Source of the DNA: JAFGRU01 sp016934985
GTDB taxonomy: Bacteria > Desulfobacterota > Desulfuromonadia > Desulfuromonadales > JAAYDE01
Length of the DNA stretch: 64,000 nucleotides
Reading direction: 5' to 3'
NCBI GenBank assembly: GCA_963665045.2
Contig: CAXXJQ010000009.1
Span: 1-64,000 of the forward strand
Within the stretch, counting starts at the first letter, position 1. Each line of letters opens with the position of its first letter. Positions 45,748-55,360 of this stretch are shown here, one piece after another. Under the pieces are notes generated by a model. The model saw only the letters and a program-made list of their open reading frames with translations. It did no database searches and was not told the DNA's origin. The position numbers and the translations under genes were made by a program.

Positions 45748-46413
45748 ATGTCATACGTCGAATTTCTAACTGAGTTTGGGCCACGTCTTGTCGATGGGAC
45801 CATAACAACCGCACAGCAAACCATTCTGGCGGCTGCCGTTGCCATATTGATTGCGGTTGCCGCCGGCCTCATGCGTTTATCCCATAACCGTCTGATTTAC
45901 GGAGCGGCAACCGTTTACATAGAAATTTTTCGCGGGACATCCCTGTTGGTCCAACTTTATTGGATTTTCTTTGTCCTGCCCCTTTTCGGCCTGACCCTGG
46001 ACAAGTTCACCGCCGGTTTCATGGCCGTCGGCATGAACCTCGGCGCCTATGGCGCGGAGTTGGTGCGTGGTGGAATCCTCTCCGTACCCAAGGGACAATG
46101 GGAAGCAGCCCTGGCCCTCAACATGTCCCCTGCCAAGCGAATGATCCGCATTATTTTCCCGCAGGCCATCCTTAACATGTTGCCGCCCTGGGGCAACCTT
46201 CTGATAGAGCTTCTGAAAGGCACTGCGCTGGTCGCCCTGATTTCAGTTACTGATCTGATGTTCGAAGCCAAGCAGATCAACGGTTCGACATTTCTCTCCG
46301 CACAGGTTTTCGGAACCGCGCTGATAATTTACTATCTCATGGCCCGATGTCTGATCACGCCCTTCATGCGCTGGCTCGAGCGCATCATGGCTCGTAAACT
46401 CGGGAGGATATAA
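45748..46413 (+). CDS. ehuC: Ectoine ABC permease EhuC-like
   Basis: A 221-residue inner-membrane permease of the polar amino-acid type (HisM/GlnP). It starts FGPRLVDGTITTAQQTILAA, has VYIEIFRGTSLLVQLYWIFF and the coupling loop GGILSVPKGQWEAALALNMSP. With EhuD it forms the channel. The ribosome-binding site is weak. Confidence 0.85.
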   Translation: MSYVEFLTEFGPRLVDGTITTAQQTILAAAVAILIAVAAGLMRLSHNRLIYGAATVYIEIFRGTSLLVQLYWIFFVLPLFGLTLDKFTAGFMAVGMNLGAYGAELVRGGILSVPKGQWEAALALNMSPAKRMIRIIFPQAILNMLPPWGNLLIELLKGTALVALISVTDLMFEAKQINGSTFLSAQVFGTALIIYYLMARCLITPFMRWLERIMARKLGRI

Positions 46414-46415
46414 GC

Positions 46416-47090
46416 GTGTTTGACTGGCGCTGGGAATTTGTCTGGCAGATCCTGCCGCGGCTTCTGGAGGCCACCGGCAACACCCTCCTTGCGGCCGGTT
46501 TCGGCTACGTTATTGCTCTCGTACTCGGGCTGGTCTTTGCGCTGGCACAACGCAGCCACTTCAAACCCCTGACTTTCGCAACCCGCGAAACCGTCGAATT
46601 TATCCGCTCCACACCACTGGTTCTGCAGATATTCTTCGTCTTTTACGTGGGACCGCAATTCGGCATTATGCTCTCCCCCTGGACCGCGGGCATGATCGCT
46701 ATCGGGTTGCATTACGCATCCTACTTGTCTGAAGTTTATCGTGCCGGCATCGACAGTGTCCCCAAGGGACAATGGGAAGCAGCCATGTCTTTGAGCCTGG
46801 GGCCGGTACGCACCTATTCCAAAATTATTATTCCGCAGGCAATTCCCACGGCATTCGCCGGAATGGGCAATTATCTGGTCGGCATCTTCAAGGATACCCC
46901 CATGCTCTCCGTCATCGGTGTTGCCGAACTGATGCACACGGCCAACTCCATCGGTTCGGAGTATTACCGTTTTCTGGAGCCCTACACCATGGTGGGAATA
47001 ATTTTCCTGCTGATTTCCCTGCCCACCGCCTCGCTACTGCGCAGGACAGAAGATAGAATCCGTAAAAAAATAGGTTTGAGGTCAAGATGA
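46416..47090 (+). CDS. ehuD: Ectoine ABC permease EhuD-like
   Basis: A 224-residue permease starting with GTG two bases after ehuC. It has FIRSTPLVLQIFFVFYVGPQFG and the loop RAGIDSVPKGQWEAAMSLSLG. Paralogue of EhuC and its partner in the channel. Its TGA overlaps the ehuA ATG. Confidence 0.86.
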   Translation: MFDWRWEFVWQILPRLLEATGNTLLAAGFGYVIALVLGLVFALAQRSHFKPLTFATRETVEFIRSTPLVLQIFFVFYVGPQFGIMLSPWTAGMIAIGLHYASYLSEVYRAGIDSVPKGQWEAAMSLSLGPVRTYSKIIIPQAIPTAFAGMGNYLVGIFKDTPMLSVIGVAELMHTANSIGSEYYRFLEPYTMVGIIFLLISLPTASLLRRTEDRIRKKIGLRSR

Positions 47091-47905
47091 AAACTTTGAC
47101 AAAAGATTATCCCCTGCAATTATCCGGTGACGACAGCCCCATCGTCCGCTTTCAAAACGTCACCAAACGCTACGGGGAACTGGTCGTTCTGGATGCCCTG
47201 GATCTGGATGTGGCTGAAGGTGAGATGGTCACCATCATAGGTCCCTCAGGCTCGGGAAAGACAACTGTTTTGCGCATGCTCATGGCCCTGGAGAAAATCG
47301 ATGACGGGGTTATCTATGTGAATGGCGAACCAATGACGCACATGGAGAAAAACGGCGCTCTGGTGCGGGCCAGCAAAAAACACCTGCGCCAACAGCGCAC
47401 CAATATCGGCATGTGTTTTCAGCATTTCAATCTTTTCCCCCATATGACGGCTCTGGAAAATTGTATCGAAGCCCCCATCCAGGTTCTGGGGCTGAGTAAA
47501 AAAGAAGCCTGTCAACGGGCGGAAGAACTGCTCGACATGGTCGGCATGCTGGAAAAATGTCACGAACATCCGGCCCGCCTGTCAGGCGGACAAAAACAGC
47601 GCGTTGCCATTGCCCGTTCCCTGGCCATGCGGCCAAAGGTCATGCTCTTTGACGAGGTTACGTCGGCACTTGACCCTGAAGTAATCGGCGAAGTCACCCA
47701 GGTCATCCGAAAGCTCGTGGCCAAGCACAACCTGACCATGCTGATGGTGACCCACCAAATGGGTTTCGCCAAGGAAATATCCGACCGGGTATGCTTTTTT
47801 TTTGACGGCAAAATCGAGGAGCAGGGCTCATCCAGCCAACTCTTCGACAATCCCCAGAAAGAGCGGACCCAGCAATTCCTCAGCGCCGTTCTGGAAGCCG
47901 GCTAA
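47087..47905 (+). CDS. ehuA: Ectoine ABC ATPase EhuA-like
   Basis: A 272-residue ATPase. Walker A GPSGSGKTTVLR (about 55-66), signature LSGGQKQRVAIARSL and Walker B VMLFDEVTSALDP are intact. There is a leader of about 17 residues before the conserved VRFQNVTKRYG. Powers uptake through EhuCD. The operon ends here, 26 bp from the convergent Fe-S gene; no clear terminator was seen. Confidence 0.88.
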   Translation: MKTLTKDYPLQLSGDDSPIVRFQNVTKRYGELVVLDALDLDVAEGEMVTIIGPSGSGKTTVLRMLMALEKIDDGVIYVNGEPMTHMEKNGALVRASKKHLRQQRTNIGMCFQHFNLFPHMTALENCIEAPIQVLGLSKKEACQRAEELLDMVGMLEKCHEHPARLSGGQKQRVAIARSLAMRPKVMLFDEVTSALDPEVIGEVTQVIRKLVAKHNLTMLMVTHQMGFAKEISDRVCFFFDGKIEEQGSSSQLFDNPQKERTQQFLSAVLEAG

Positions 47906-47931
47906 AATCAAAACAAATCCGTATTTTTGAT

Positions 47932-49080
47932 CTACCTGTTTGAATCTTTTTTGTGCTTTGACCCGGCCATTCGGGTCGATTTGCCTTTTTGCCTGAGGAT
48001 GCGCAAAAACATCAATCCTTTGTTGCGGGGAGGTTTTGGCCGCTGTGAGCGTTCCACCAACCGCAGGGCATTCTGAGGACAAATATCCAGGCAGGCACCG
48101 CAACCGAGGCAGACATTTTCATCCACCCTGGCCGTGTTTTCTTCTTCTATCGCCTTGATACAGGCCGTATTACAAACGTCGAGGCACTTGCCACATAGAG
48201 AGCAGATTTCCTCGTCAACTTCAGCGAGGAAGGGGGTCTTGGCGACCCCATCGGGGAAACCAGCCTGGACCCCGGTCATCAGTTCACAGCAACAGGAGCA
48301 GCAACTACAGATAAAAGAAGGTTTTTCGCGGATATTATCGGTAACATGGGTCAGGTTGAATTTTCGGGCGGTGTCCAGAATGGCAAGCAGTTCCTCGGTG
48401 GTCTTCTCTTTCATAAAACCGCGCCGCGCCAGAAAGCGGGCCCCTTTGTCGAGGGCTATGCAAATTCCTTCCACCGGCGCACCTTTGGAACACTTCTCAC
48501 CAAGATGTTCGCGCTGGTGACGGCAGTAACACATCCCCGCTGCACCGAAATCCGCCTCGCGAACGATGCGGCGGGCATCCTCCCAACTGGTGACCGTAGA
48601 GCTGACCGGTATCCGGTCTTCGTAGACCAGGACCCGGGCCATTTGGGTCGGTGAACCGAAAAATTCCTCGGCCTGTCCCGGCCGCACCTCGTGGAGATAT
48701 TCACGCATCAGGCGAGCCACATCGGCCATGGGCAGGTCAGTGCGCTTTTTCATGAAGGTAAATTCAAAGAAACCGATCAGCCCCGGCATCAGGAGCCAGT
48801 AAACCGTGTCGCCGTAAGGCATGTCGGCCACCAGTCCTTTTTCAGCCATGCGTTCCAGTTTCGGCCGGAGATCTTCGGCCGCGATCCCGGTCAGGGCCGC
48901 CAGCTCATCGCACGTCGTCTCCTCCAGGGGAAAACAGGAGGCGATGTACGCTTCCTCTTCGCTGAACAGCAGAGCCAGGATCTCGCGCAGCTTTTCGTTA
49001 TCCACCAGACCGACGGGAAAGCGGTTGAGACGGTCAATCAGTGGGATCAGGTGCGACTTGCCGGATACTAAATGCCCCAT
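47932..49080 (-). CDS. 4Fe-4S dicluster protein with N-terminal helix-turn-helix-like region
   Basis: A 382-residue cytoplasmic protein. The N-terminal 100 residues look like a winged helix (EETTCDELAALTGIAAEDLRPKLERM split as TTCDELAALTGIA and EDLRPKLERMAEKGLV). A middle part has Cys-rich MCYCRHQ and FICSCCSCCCELM. Two ferredoxin motifs follow: ICSLCGKCLDVCNTAC and VCLGCGACLDICPQNA, for two 4Fe-4S clusters. GAGGAGG precedes the ATG. Related proteins are annotated only as 4Fe-4S binding. It may be a redox sensor or electron carrier. A 5' fragment of a near copy lies at 55361. Confidence 0.78.
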   Translation of the reverse strand: MGHLVSGKSHLIPLIDRLNRFPVGLVDNEKLREILALLFSEEEAYIASCFPLEETTCDELAALTGIAAEDLRPKLERMAEKGLVADMPYGDTVYWLLMPGLIGFFEFTFMKKRTDLPMADVARLMREYLHEVRPGQAEEFFGSPTQMARVLVYEDRIPVSSTVTSWEDARRIVREADFGAAGMCYCRHQREHLGEKCSKGAPVEGICIALDKGARFLARRGFMKEKTTEELLAILDTARKFNLTHVTDNIREKPSFICSCCSCCCELMTGVQAGFPDGVAKTPFLAEVDEEICSLCGKCLDVCNTACIKAIEEENTARVDENVCLGCGACLDICPQNALRLVERSQRPKPPRNKGLMFLRILRQKGKSTRMAGSKHKKDSNR

Positions 49081-49329
49081 CAGGAATCCTCCTCAGATAA
49101 AAACTATTTGGATCTCATTTCGTGCCCCAGAGGTAACCGGGTAGAGCCCACAGAGATTGCATCGTTTGGTGCCTGACCTTTTATTCTCAGCATACCACCC
49201 CTGACCTGTTTGCCGTAAACATTTCATTCTGATGCCGAGTCAGCCATTTCCTGGACAAACCCGGGTATTTTTTGCCTCACATGCTTCAGTTCACCAGTCA
49301 CCATTATTGAAAATTTATTTTTCAATCAC

Positions 49330-49357
49330 TTGACTTAATCAATTGATTGATTAGTAT
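49330..49357 (+). promoter_or_regulatory. Promoter and operator of the cecR-type operon (in gap 49081-49386)
   Basis: TTGACT (-35, 49330-49335) and TAGTAT (-10, 49352-49357) are 16 bp apart. The spacer is an operator-like dyad TAATCAA-TTGA-TTGATTA (49336-49353), so a bound repressor would block RNA polymerase. A second dyad, ATTGAAAA/TTTTCAAT, lies at about 49304-49324. Autoregulation by the adjacent TetR-type protein is inferred. A REP-like half site GTGCCTGACC is at about 49169. Confidence 0.7.
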
Positions 49358-49386
49358 GTGACAATACGAATGAAAGGAAAACGACA

Positions 49387-50064
49387 ATGGCAAAAACACA
49401 AATAACGAAACCCAAGAGCACCGCTAAGGATCGGCTTCTGGAGGCGGCTGTGGATGTCTTCGGGAAATATGGCTTTGAGGCAGCCACCACTCGCATGATT
49501 GCAAAAAAAGCGGGGGTCAATATTGCCTCTATCCCCTACTACTTCAATGGCAAGGAGGGACTGTACCAGGCCGCTATAACCTATATTGTAGAGAAAATCG
49601 AGGCAAAGTTCGGAACTGCGCTTCAAAACATGGCCGAACTGGCAACGGGGGAAAACCCCAACCGGGAAGCCGCACGTAGCGCATTGGAAAACCTGTTGGG
49701 AGGTATCGTCAGTTTTATGGTGGGTTCACCGGAAGCCCCCAGGGTGGCGCGAATGATCCTCAGGGAACAGCTAGATCCGTCAGCGGCCTATGACATCATT
49801 TATTCACGGGTTATGGCCCGGGTCATCGATTCAATTGCAACACTTTTGACGGTGCTTATGGAAAATATGTCGCCCAGAAATGCCAGGATCAGGGCTATGG
49901 CTATGATGGGGCAGGTGACAGTGTTCAGGGTGGGCCGTGAGACCATGGTTCGCATGATCGGACTTGAAGGATATACTCAGGAGGAGACAGATGAGATCCG
50001 CCGCATTGTCCTCGAGCACACTCGGGGGACCATCGAATCACTCAGCGCCCGCCCGGCAGGCTGA
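49387..50064 (+). CDS. cecR: TetR/AcrR regulator of the CecR (YbiH) type
   Basis: A 225-residue repressor. The N-terminal HTH reads AAVDVFGKYGFEAATTRMIAKKAGVN split as AAVDVFGKYGFEAATT and RMIAKKAGVNIASIPYYF (about 20-60). The C-terminal ligand domain is of the CecR/DUF1956 type (MILREQLDPSAAYDIIY). It heads the operon with YbhG, F, S and R homologues, the same content as E. coli cecR-ybhGFSR. AAGGAAAACG precedes the ATG. It likely represses its own operon through the dyad in the promoter and is released by the exported compound. Confidence 0.82.
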   Translation: MAKTQITKPKSTAKDRLLEAAVDVFGKYGFEAATTRMIAKKAGVNIASIPYYFNGKEGLYQAAITYIVEKIEAKFGTALQNMAELATGENPNREAARSALENLLGGIVSFMVGSPEAPRVARMILREQLDPSAAYDIIYSRVMARVIDSIATLLTVLMENMSPRNARIRAMAMMGQVTVFRVGRETMVRMIGLEGYTQEETDEIRRIVLEHTRGTIESLSARPAG

Positions 50065-50118
50065 GAGCAGGTAGCCCGGTGCAGGAAAGCCGGGAAGGCG
50101 AAACCATAAGGTGATGAA

Positions 50119-51117
50119 ATGAAAAAAAAGATTATCAGAATCGTTGTACTGGCCCTTGTGATTGCGACCGCAACCCTGGCTGTTCGGTGGTATCGGGCAG
50201 GAGAGGTTTCGAAGGAAGGCAACGGGGTAAAGCTCTATGGCACCATGGATATCCGGGACGCAAACCTCGCCTTCAGTGAACAGGAGATCATCAAAACGGT
50301 GCTGGTAGAGGAAGGCGACCGGGTCGAAACCGGACAGGTTCTGGCGAAACAAAAAACAGACCGGCTGGAAGCTCAGATCCGAGAAGCGGACGCCCAGATC
50401 GCTGCCCAAAAGGAGGTGGTTAAACGTCTCAAATCAGGAACCAGAAGCCAGGAAATCGAGCAGGCCCGGGCCGAGGTTGCGGCGGCAAAAGCCGACGTAC
50501 AGAATGCCCAGATAAATCACCGGCGAATTCTTGAAACCTCCGAAAGCGGCGCAATTAGTAAACAGACCCTGGACGATGCCAAATCGAAACTGGCCGTGAC
50601 CCGGGCTAAATTAAAAGTGGCGGAGAACGCCCTGGATCTCGCCCTGGAAGGTCCCCGGATCGAAGATATTGCCAATGCGGAGAAGAAGCTGGAAGCCCTC
50701 GATGCCGCCCGTTCCCTTCTGAACGTGCGGCTGGCTGAGATGAGCCTGACGGCACCGGCTACCGGCATCGTCCAGAGCCGCATTCTTGAACCTGGAGAGA
50801 TGGCCGGTCCCACAAGGCCGGTGCTGACCTTGGCCCTCAGCGACCCGAAATGGGCCCGGGTGTTCGTATCGGAACCGGATCTGGGCCATATCTCTTCAGG
50901 CATGCCGGCCAGAGTCCATAGCGACTCGTACCCGGGGGAGGCCATCGACGGCTGGATCGGCTTTATCTCCCCAACCGCGGAGTTCACTCCCAAAGGTGTG
51001 CAGACCGAAGAGCTTCGGACCAAGCTGGTATACGAGGTGCGGGTTTTCGTTAAAGATCCGGATGACAAGCTTCGCCTGGGGATGCCGGTAACGGTAACGG
51101 TGGGGGAAAATGACTAA
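50119..51117 (+). CDS. ybhG: HlyD-type membrane-fusion protein YbhG-like
   Basis: A 332-residue periplasmic adaptor anchored by an N-terminal helix (about 5-22). It has a beta-barrel/lipoyl half (YGTMDIRDANLAFSEQEII), a coiled-coil hairpin (about 85-190, rich in Ala, Glu and Lys), and a second lipoyl half (SLTAPATGIVQSRILEPGEM split as SLTAPATGIVQSRI and LEPGEMAGPTRPVL). It connects the ABC exporter to the outer membrane. Its stop overlaps the ATPase start by eight bases. Confidence 0.9.
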   Translation: MKKKIIRIVVLALVIATATLAVRWYRAGEVSKEGNGVKLYGTMDIRDANLAFSEQEIIKTVLVEEGDRVETGQVLAKQKTDRLEAQIREADAQIAAQKEVVKRLKSGTRSQEIEQARAEVAAAKADVQNAQINHRRILETSESGAISKQTLDDAKSKLAVTRAKLKVAENALDLALEGPRIEDIANAEKKLEALDAARSLLNVRLAEMSLTAPATGIVQSRILEPGEMAGPTRPVLTLALSDPKWARVFVSEPDLGHISSGMPARVHSDSYPGEAIDGWIGFISPTAEFTPKGVQTEELRTKLVYEVRVFVKDPDDKLRLGMPVTVTVGEND

Positions 51118-52888
51118 TGTCGTGGGATCTGTTGCCGCTGCCCGGCAAGACGCGGTGCTGTCGGTTCGAAGCCTTTCAAAGAGTTTCACCGCAAAAAACA
51201 AAGCCGTCACCAGTGGCCTGCAGGACGTCTCCCTGGAAGCCATGGCCGCACAAGTCACCGGGCTGGTGGGAGCCGACGGGGCGGGTAAAACCACCCTGAT
51301 CCGCATCGCCGCAGGTTTGCTGTCACCCACCAGCGGCAGCGTAACGGTGTTGGGGCTGGATTCCGTGGCCGAAAGCATCAAAATACAGAGCCGGGTGGGC
51401 TACATGCCCCAGAAATTCGGCCTCTACCAGGACCTCACGGTTGCCGAGAACATGACCCTCTACGCCGACCTGCAGGGAGTTCCAGTCGCCCAGCGTTACG
51501 AACGCTATGAACAGCTGCTGGAGATGACAGGCCTAGCCCCCTTCACCCGTCGCCGAGCCGGGGCTCTTTCCGGCGGCATGAAGCAGAAACTTGGGCTGGC
51601 CTGCGCACTGATCAAATCCCCCCGCATGCTTCTTTTGGACGAGCCCACTGTTGGCGTTGACCCGGTCTCACGGCGCGAACTGTGGAAGATCGTTTACAAG
51701 CTGGTGGCAACAGACGGCATTGGTGTCCTCGTCTCCACCGCTTATCTGGACGAAGCCGAGCGCTGTGATCATGTGGTGGTACTTCACGAGGGAGCGCTGT
51801 TGGCATCGGGCACCCCCGACGATTTCAAAAAACAGATGCAGGGCAAGGTTGCGCTGGTGTCTCCGGCGGCGGGAGAACCAACCCGGCCAATATATACCCA
51901 TCTCGCCAGCAAAAACCATATTGTCGATGCCACCATTCGCTCCGGCCGTATAAGGGCAGTGGCCGACAACAACGCTGTGAATGTCGTGGACGATGCCCTT
52001 CCGACAGGATTTGCGGGCACTGTCGCAAAGGCTGCCCCCAATTTCGAAGACTCTTTCATGCTGCTCATTCCCCGAAAAGGTCCTCAATTTCAAGCCAACG
52101 GCAACCAGCCAGCCCTTGAAAAAGACATCGCGAATGAAGATGTGGTTGTGGAAACCAGGTCCCTGCAAAAGTTTTTCGGCGACTTCGAAGCGGTGAAAAA
52201 GCTTTCCTTTGATGTACACAGGGGAGAAATCTTCGGCCTGCTGGGCCCCAACGGCGCCGGGAAAAGTACCACTTTCCGGATGCTCTGCGGTCTTCTGCCG
52301 GCAAGCGCCGGAGAAATCCGGGTGGCGGGGCGGGATCTTCGCCGTTCCAGAGCCTGGGCGCGATCCCGCCTGGGCTACATGGCCCAACAGTTTTCCATGT
52401 ACGGTCAGCTTTCGGTCACGGAAAATCTGGGCTTTTTTGGAAAGGCTTACGGTCTGGACCGCAACCGCCTGCGCCAACGCATCGACTGGGCCTTTGAAGA
52501 GTTCGGCCTGACCCCCTGGGCCGACAAAGCCGCAGGGGATCTTCCGGGGGGCTATAAACAGCGTCTTGCCATGGCCGCCGCTCTGCTCCACGAACCGGAA
52601 ATTCTTTTCCTGGATGAGCCTACCTCAGGCGTGGACCCCTTTGCCAGACGGGAGTTCTGGCTCCGCATCAACAGTTTTGCCCAGCAGGGGGTCACGGTGA
52701 TCGTCACCACCCACTTTATGGAGGAGGCAGAATACTGCGACCGCATGCTCATCATGAGTCGGGGCGATACCCTGGCCATGGGCACCCCTGCCGAAATCCG
52801 AGCTCTGGCATCAACGGAAGAAGACCGTGAACCTACTATCGAGGATGCTTTTATCGCTTTGGCTGAAGGGCAGGCAGGGGAAGCTTGA
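51110..52888 (+). CDS. ybhF: Double ABC ATPase YbhF-like
   Basis: A 592-residue fusion of two ATPase domains. Domain 1 (about 15-235) has Walker A GADGAGKTT, signature LSGGMKQKLGLACAL and LLLDEPTVGVDP. Domain 2 (about 345-565) has GPNGAGKST, DLPGGYKQRLAMAAAL and LFLDEPTSGVDP. In domain 1 the Walker A has Asp for the common Pro/Asn, and in domain 2 the signature Ser is Pro (LPGG); both are common variants in this family. It powers the YbhS/YbhR permeases. Confidence 0.92.
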   Translation: MTNVVGSVAAARQDAVLSVRSLSKSFTAKNKAVTSGLQDVSLEAMAAQVTGLVGADGAGKTTLIRIAAGLLSPTSGSVTVLGLDSVAESIKIQSRVGYMPQKFGLYQDLTVAENMTLYADLQGVPVAQRYERYEQLLEMTGLAPFTRRRAGALSGGMKQKLGLACALIKSPRMLLLDEPTVGVDPVSRRELWKIVYKLVATDGIGVLVSTAYLDEAERCDHVVVLHEGALLASGTPDDFKKQMQGKVALVSPAAGEPTRPIYTHLASKNHIVDATIRSGRIRAVADNNAVNVVDDALPTGFAGTVAKAAPNFEDSFMLLIPRKGPQFQANGNQPALEKDIANEDVVVETRSLQKFFGDFEAVKKLSFDVHRGEIFGLLGPNGAGKSTTFRMLCGLLPASAGEIRVAGRDLRRSRAWARSRLGYMAQQFSMYGQLSVTENLGFFGKAYGLDRNRLRQRIDWAFEEFGLTPWADKAAGDLPGGYKQRLAMAAALLHEPEILFLDEPTSGVDPFARREFWLRINSFAQQGVTVIVTTHFMEEAEYCDRMLIMSRGDTLAMGTPAEIRALASTEEDREPTIEDAFIALAEGQAGEA

Positions 52889-52987
52889 AAACTTCTGTTT
52901 TGTTGCGTTTTTTGTGGTTTGCGAGGGGGGGCCGGGGTTGCCAAACAACGCAAGTGCTGGTCCCTCTCTATCCAGCTGGGAACTAAA

Positions 52988-54124
52988 ATGACCGATTCCA
53001 ACCTTTTTTTCATGCGCATGCGCGGAATCCTCAGAAAAGAGATGCTTCAGATTATCCGCGACCCAAGCAGCATTGCCCTGGCGATTGTGCTGCCTATGGC
53101 TCTGTTGTTCATCTTCGGCTATGGGGTGACTCTGGACGCTGAAAACGTCCCCATTGCCGTTGTCATGGAAGATCATGGCAGCAGCGCCCGGGACCTCGCG
53201 GCACGCTTTGAACTCTCTTCCCATTTTGACGTTATCCGCACAAATTCCATGGTAGACGCTATCAAGATGGTGGACGAACGGCTTATCGATGGTATCGTCC
53301 GGATCAAAGAAGATTTCTCTTCCCGTGTTGCCCTTGGGGAAACGGTGCCGGTCCAGGTCATTTTGAACGGCGTGGACGCCAACCGGGCCCGGCTCATCCA
53401 AGGCTACATGGCAGGGGTGGGGGAAAAATGGGCCGCCCTTCGCAGAGACCGGGGCGAGGACGGGGCCGTCCCCGCGGTCTCCATCTCCCAGCGCATCTGG
53501 TTCAACGAATCGGCCGAGAGCCGCAATTTTATGGTGCCTGGCCTCATCACCCTGATCATGACCCTTATCGGCATTCTGCTCACCGCCCTGGTCGTGGCAC
53601 GGGAGTGGGAGCGCGGCACCATGGAAGCCCTGCTGGTGACCCCCCTGCGGCGCATCGATCTTCTTTTAGGGAAAATACTCCCCTACTACCTGCTGGGGAT
53701 GACCGGCATGGCGCTGTCGGTGGTGGTGGCGACCACGGTGTTTCAGGTGCCGTTGAGAGGCTCGGTCTTGACGCTGCTGCTGTTGAGTTCCCTGTTCATG
53801 CTCGCCTCTCTCGGCTTCGGTCTGTTCCTGTCGGCGGCCATTCGTGTCCAGTTCGTGGCAGCCCAGATCTCGGTGGTGGCAGGGTTTCTGCCGGCATTGT
53901 TTCTCTCAGGGCTGTTATTCGACCTGGGAAGCACCCCCTTGGCCATCCAGGTAGTCAGCCACCTTGTCCCGGCCCGCTATTTCGTGGCCATCAGCCACAC
54001 CCTGTTCATGGCAGGTGATGTCTGGCCGATACTGCTTCCCAACGCCCTGGTGCTGGCCTTCATGGCTCTGGTCTTTATCGGCCTGGCCTTTCGCAAACTG
54101 AGCAAAAGGCTGGAGACATCATGA
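52988..54124 (+). CDS. ybhS: ABC-2-type permease YbhS-like
   Basis: A 378-residue permease. ATG 52988 (MTDSNLFF) is used; the open frame extends upstream to a TTG at 52919 without support. Layout: N-terminal helix after RKEMLQIIRDPSSIAL, a large extracytoplasmic loop (about 55-170), then five C-terminal helices with the ABC-2 blocks RNFMVPGLITLIMTLIG and EWERGTMEALLVTPLRR. Pairs with YbhR. Its stop overlaps the ybhR start (ATGA). Confidence 0.9.
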   Translation: MTDSNLFFMRMRGILRKEMLQIIRDPSSIALAIVLPMALLFIFGYGVTLDAENVPIAVVMEDHGSSARDLAARFELSSHFDVIRTNSMVDAIKMVDERLIDGIVRIKEDFSSRVALGETVPVQVILNGVDANRARLIQGYMAGVGEKWAALRRDRGEDGAVPAVSISQRIWFNESAESRNFMVPGLITLIMTLIGILLTALVVAREWERGTMEALLVTPLRRIDLLLGKILPYYLLGMTGMALSVVVATTVFQVPLRGSVLTLLLLSSLFMLASLGFGLFLSAAIRVQFVAAQISVVAGFLPALFLSGLLFDLGSTPLAIQVVSHLVPARYFVAISHTLFMAGDVWPILLPNALVLAFMALVFIGLAFRKLSKRLETS

Positions 54125-55242
54125 ACTCACTGCGCCGCATTCTGGCCCTCATAGTCAAAGAGTTCATCCTGATTTTGAAAGACCCCAAAAGCCGCTTAAT
54201 TGTCGTGGGGCCTCCTCTGATCCAGTTTTTTGTTTTCGGATACGCGGCAACCTACGACCTCAAAAACGTACGTTACGCAGTGCTGGACGAGTCCCGTGGC
54301 GCTCTTTCCCGCCAGCTTCTGGCCCGGGTGGAGGGCTCAGACACCTTTGAACTGGCGCGGGTGCTTTCTTCGGAAAAAGAAATTGATGAGGTCATAAACC
54401 TGGAAGAAGCAAGAATACTGCTCCATATTGGGCCGGATTTCGAGCGCAACCTTCAGGGCGGGCAGCCCGCCACGGTCCAGGTTATTGCCGACGGCCGCAA
54501 CCCCAACGTCGCCATGGTGGCCCTGGGTTATCTGCAGAACATTGTCGGCCAGTTCAACCGTGTGCTGGCTGCCCGCGGGGTGTCGAGCAGGGCCGGACCC
54601 AGCCTGCAACTGGTGGACCGCGCCTGGTTCAATGACAACCTGCAGAGCCGCTGGTTTATGGTTTCGGCCTTGGGGGGAGTGATTTCCATGGTTGTGGTGA
54701 TGATCCTCACCAGCCTGTCGGTGGCCCGGGAACGGGAGTTCGGCACTTTTGACCAACTGCTTGTAGCGCCATTCACCCCTGGTGAGATCCTTCTGGGGAA
54801 AAGTATGCCCGGCCTGCTCTTCGGTCTCATGAATGCCCTGATCTTCTCGGCAGGTGCTGTCTGGTGGTTCAATGTGCCCTTCCGGGGCACCGTATCGGCC
54901 CTGGTACTATCCCTGTTGTGTTTCATTGTCACGATGGTAGGAATGGGGCTGTTGGTCTCATCCTTTTCCATGACCCTGCAGCAGGGTCTCCTCGGAGCCT
55001 TCGTGGTGATGATGCCGGCTGTCGTTCTCTCAGGGCTTGCCACCCCTATCGAAAACATGCCCCACTGGCTCCAGACCATGGATCTGGTCAACCCGGTACG
55101 TTACATCATTGTTGCCCTGCGCAGAATTTTCCTGGAAGGTGCCGACGTAGCGATGATCTGGCCCCAACTCTGGCCCCTGCTGATCATTGCCGGCGTGACC
55201 CTGCCTTCCGCCGCCTGGCTCTTCCGTCACCGGACCCAGTAG
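54121..55242 (+). CDS. ybhR: ABC-2-type permease YbhR-like
   Basis: A 373-residue permease with the same layout as YbhS: VKEFILILKDPKSRLIVVGPP, a large outer loop, then SRWFMVSALGGVISMVVVM and EREFGTFDQLLVAPFTP. Completes a YbhFSR-type exporter; E. coli homologues export cationic dyes, cephalosporins, chloramphenicol and Na+/Li+, so the role here is efflux of toxic compounds, substrate not defined. Confidence 0.9.
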   Translation: MNSLRRILALIVKEFILILKDPKSRLIVVGPPLIQFFVFGYAATYDLKNVRYAVLDESRGALSRQLLARVEGSDTFELARVLSSEKEIDEVINLEEARILLHIGPDFERNLQGGQPATVQVIADGRNPNVAMVALGYLQNIVGQFNRVLAARGVSSRAGPSLQLVDRAWFNDNLQSRWFMVSALGGVISMVVVMILTSLSVAREREFGTFDQLLVAPFTPGEILLGKSMPGLLFGLMNALIFSAGAVWWFNVPFRGTVSALVLSLLCFIVTMVGMGLLVSSFSMTLQQGLLGAFVVMMPAVVLSGLATPIENMPHWLQTMDLVNPVRYIIVALRRIFLEGADVAMIWPQLWPLLIIAGVTLPSAAWLFRHRTQ

Positions 55243-55360
55243 GTGGCGGCCTGAGCATATGAATTTAATCCTATTTCCTAACATTATTCAGCTTGGTATT
55301 CTTTCCTATAATTGACTGGGGTTTAACAGTATGGCTTCAAGGTTTCGAAGGCATCCACAC

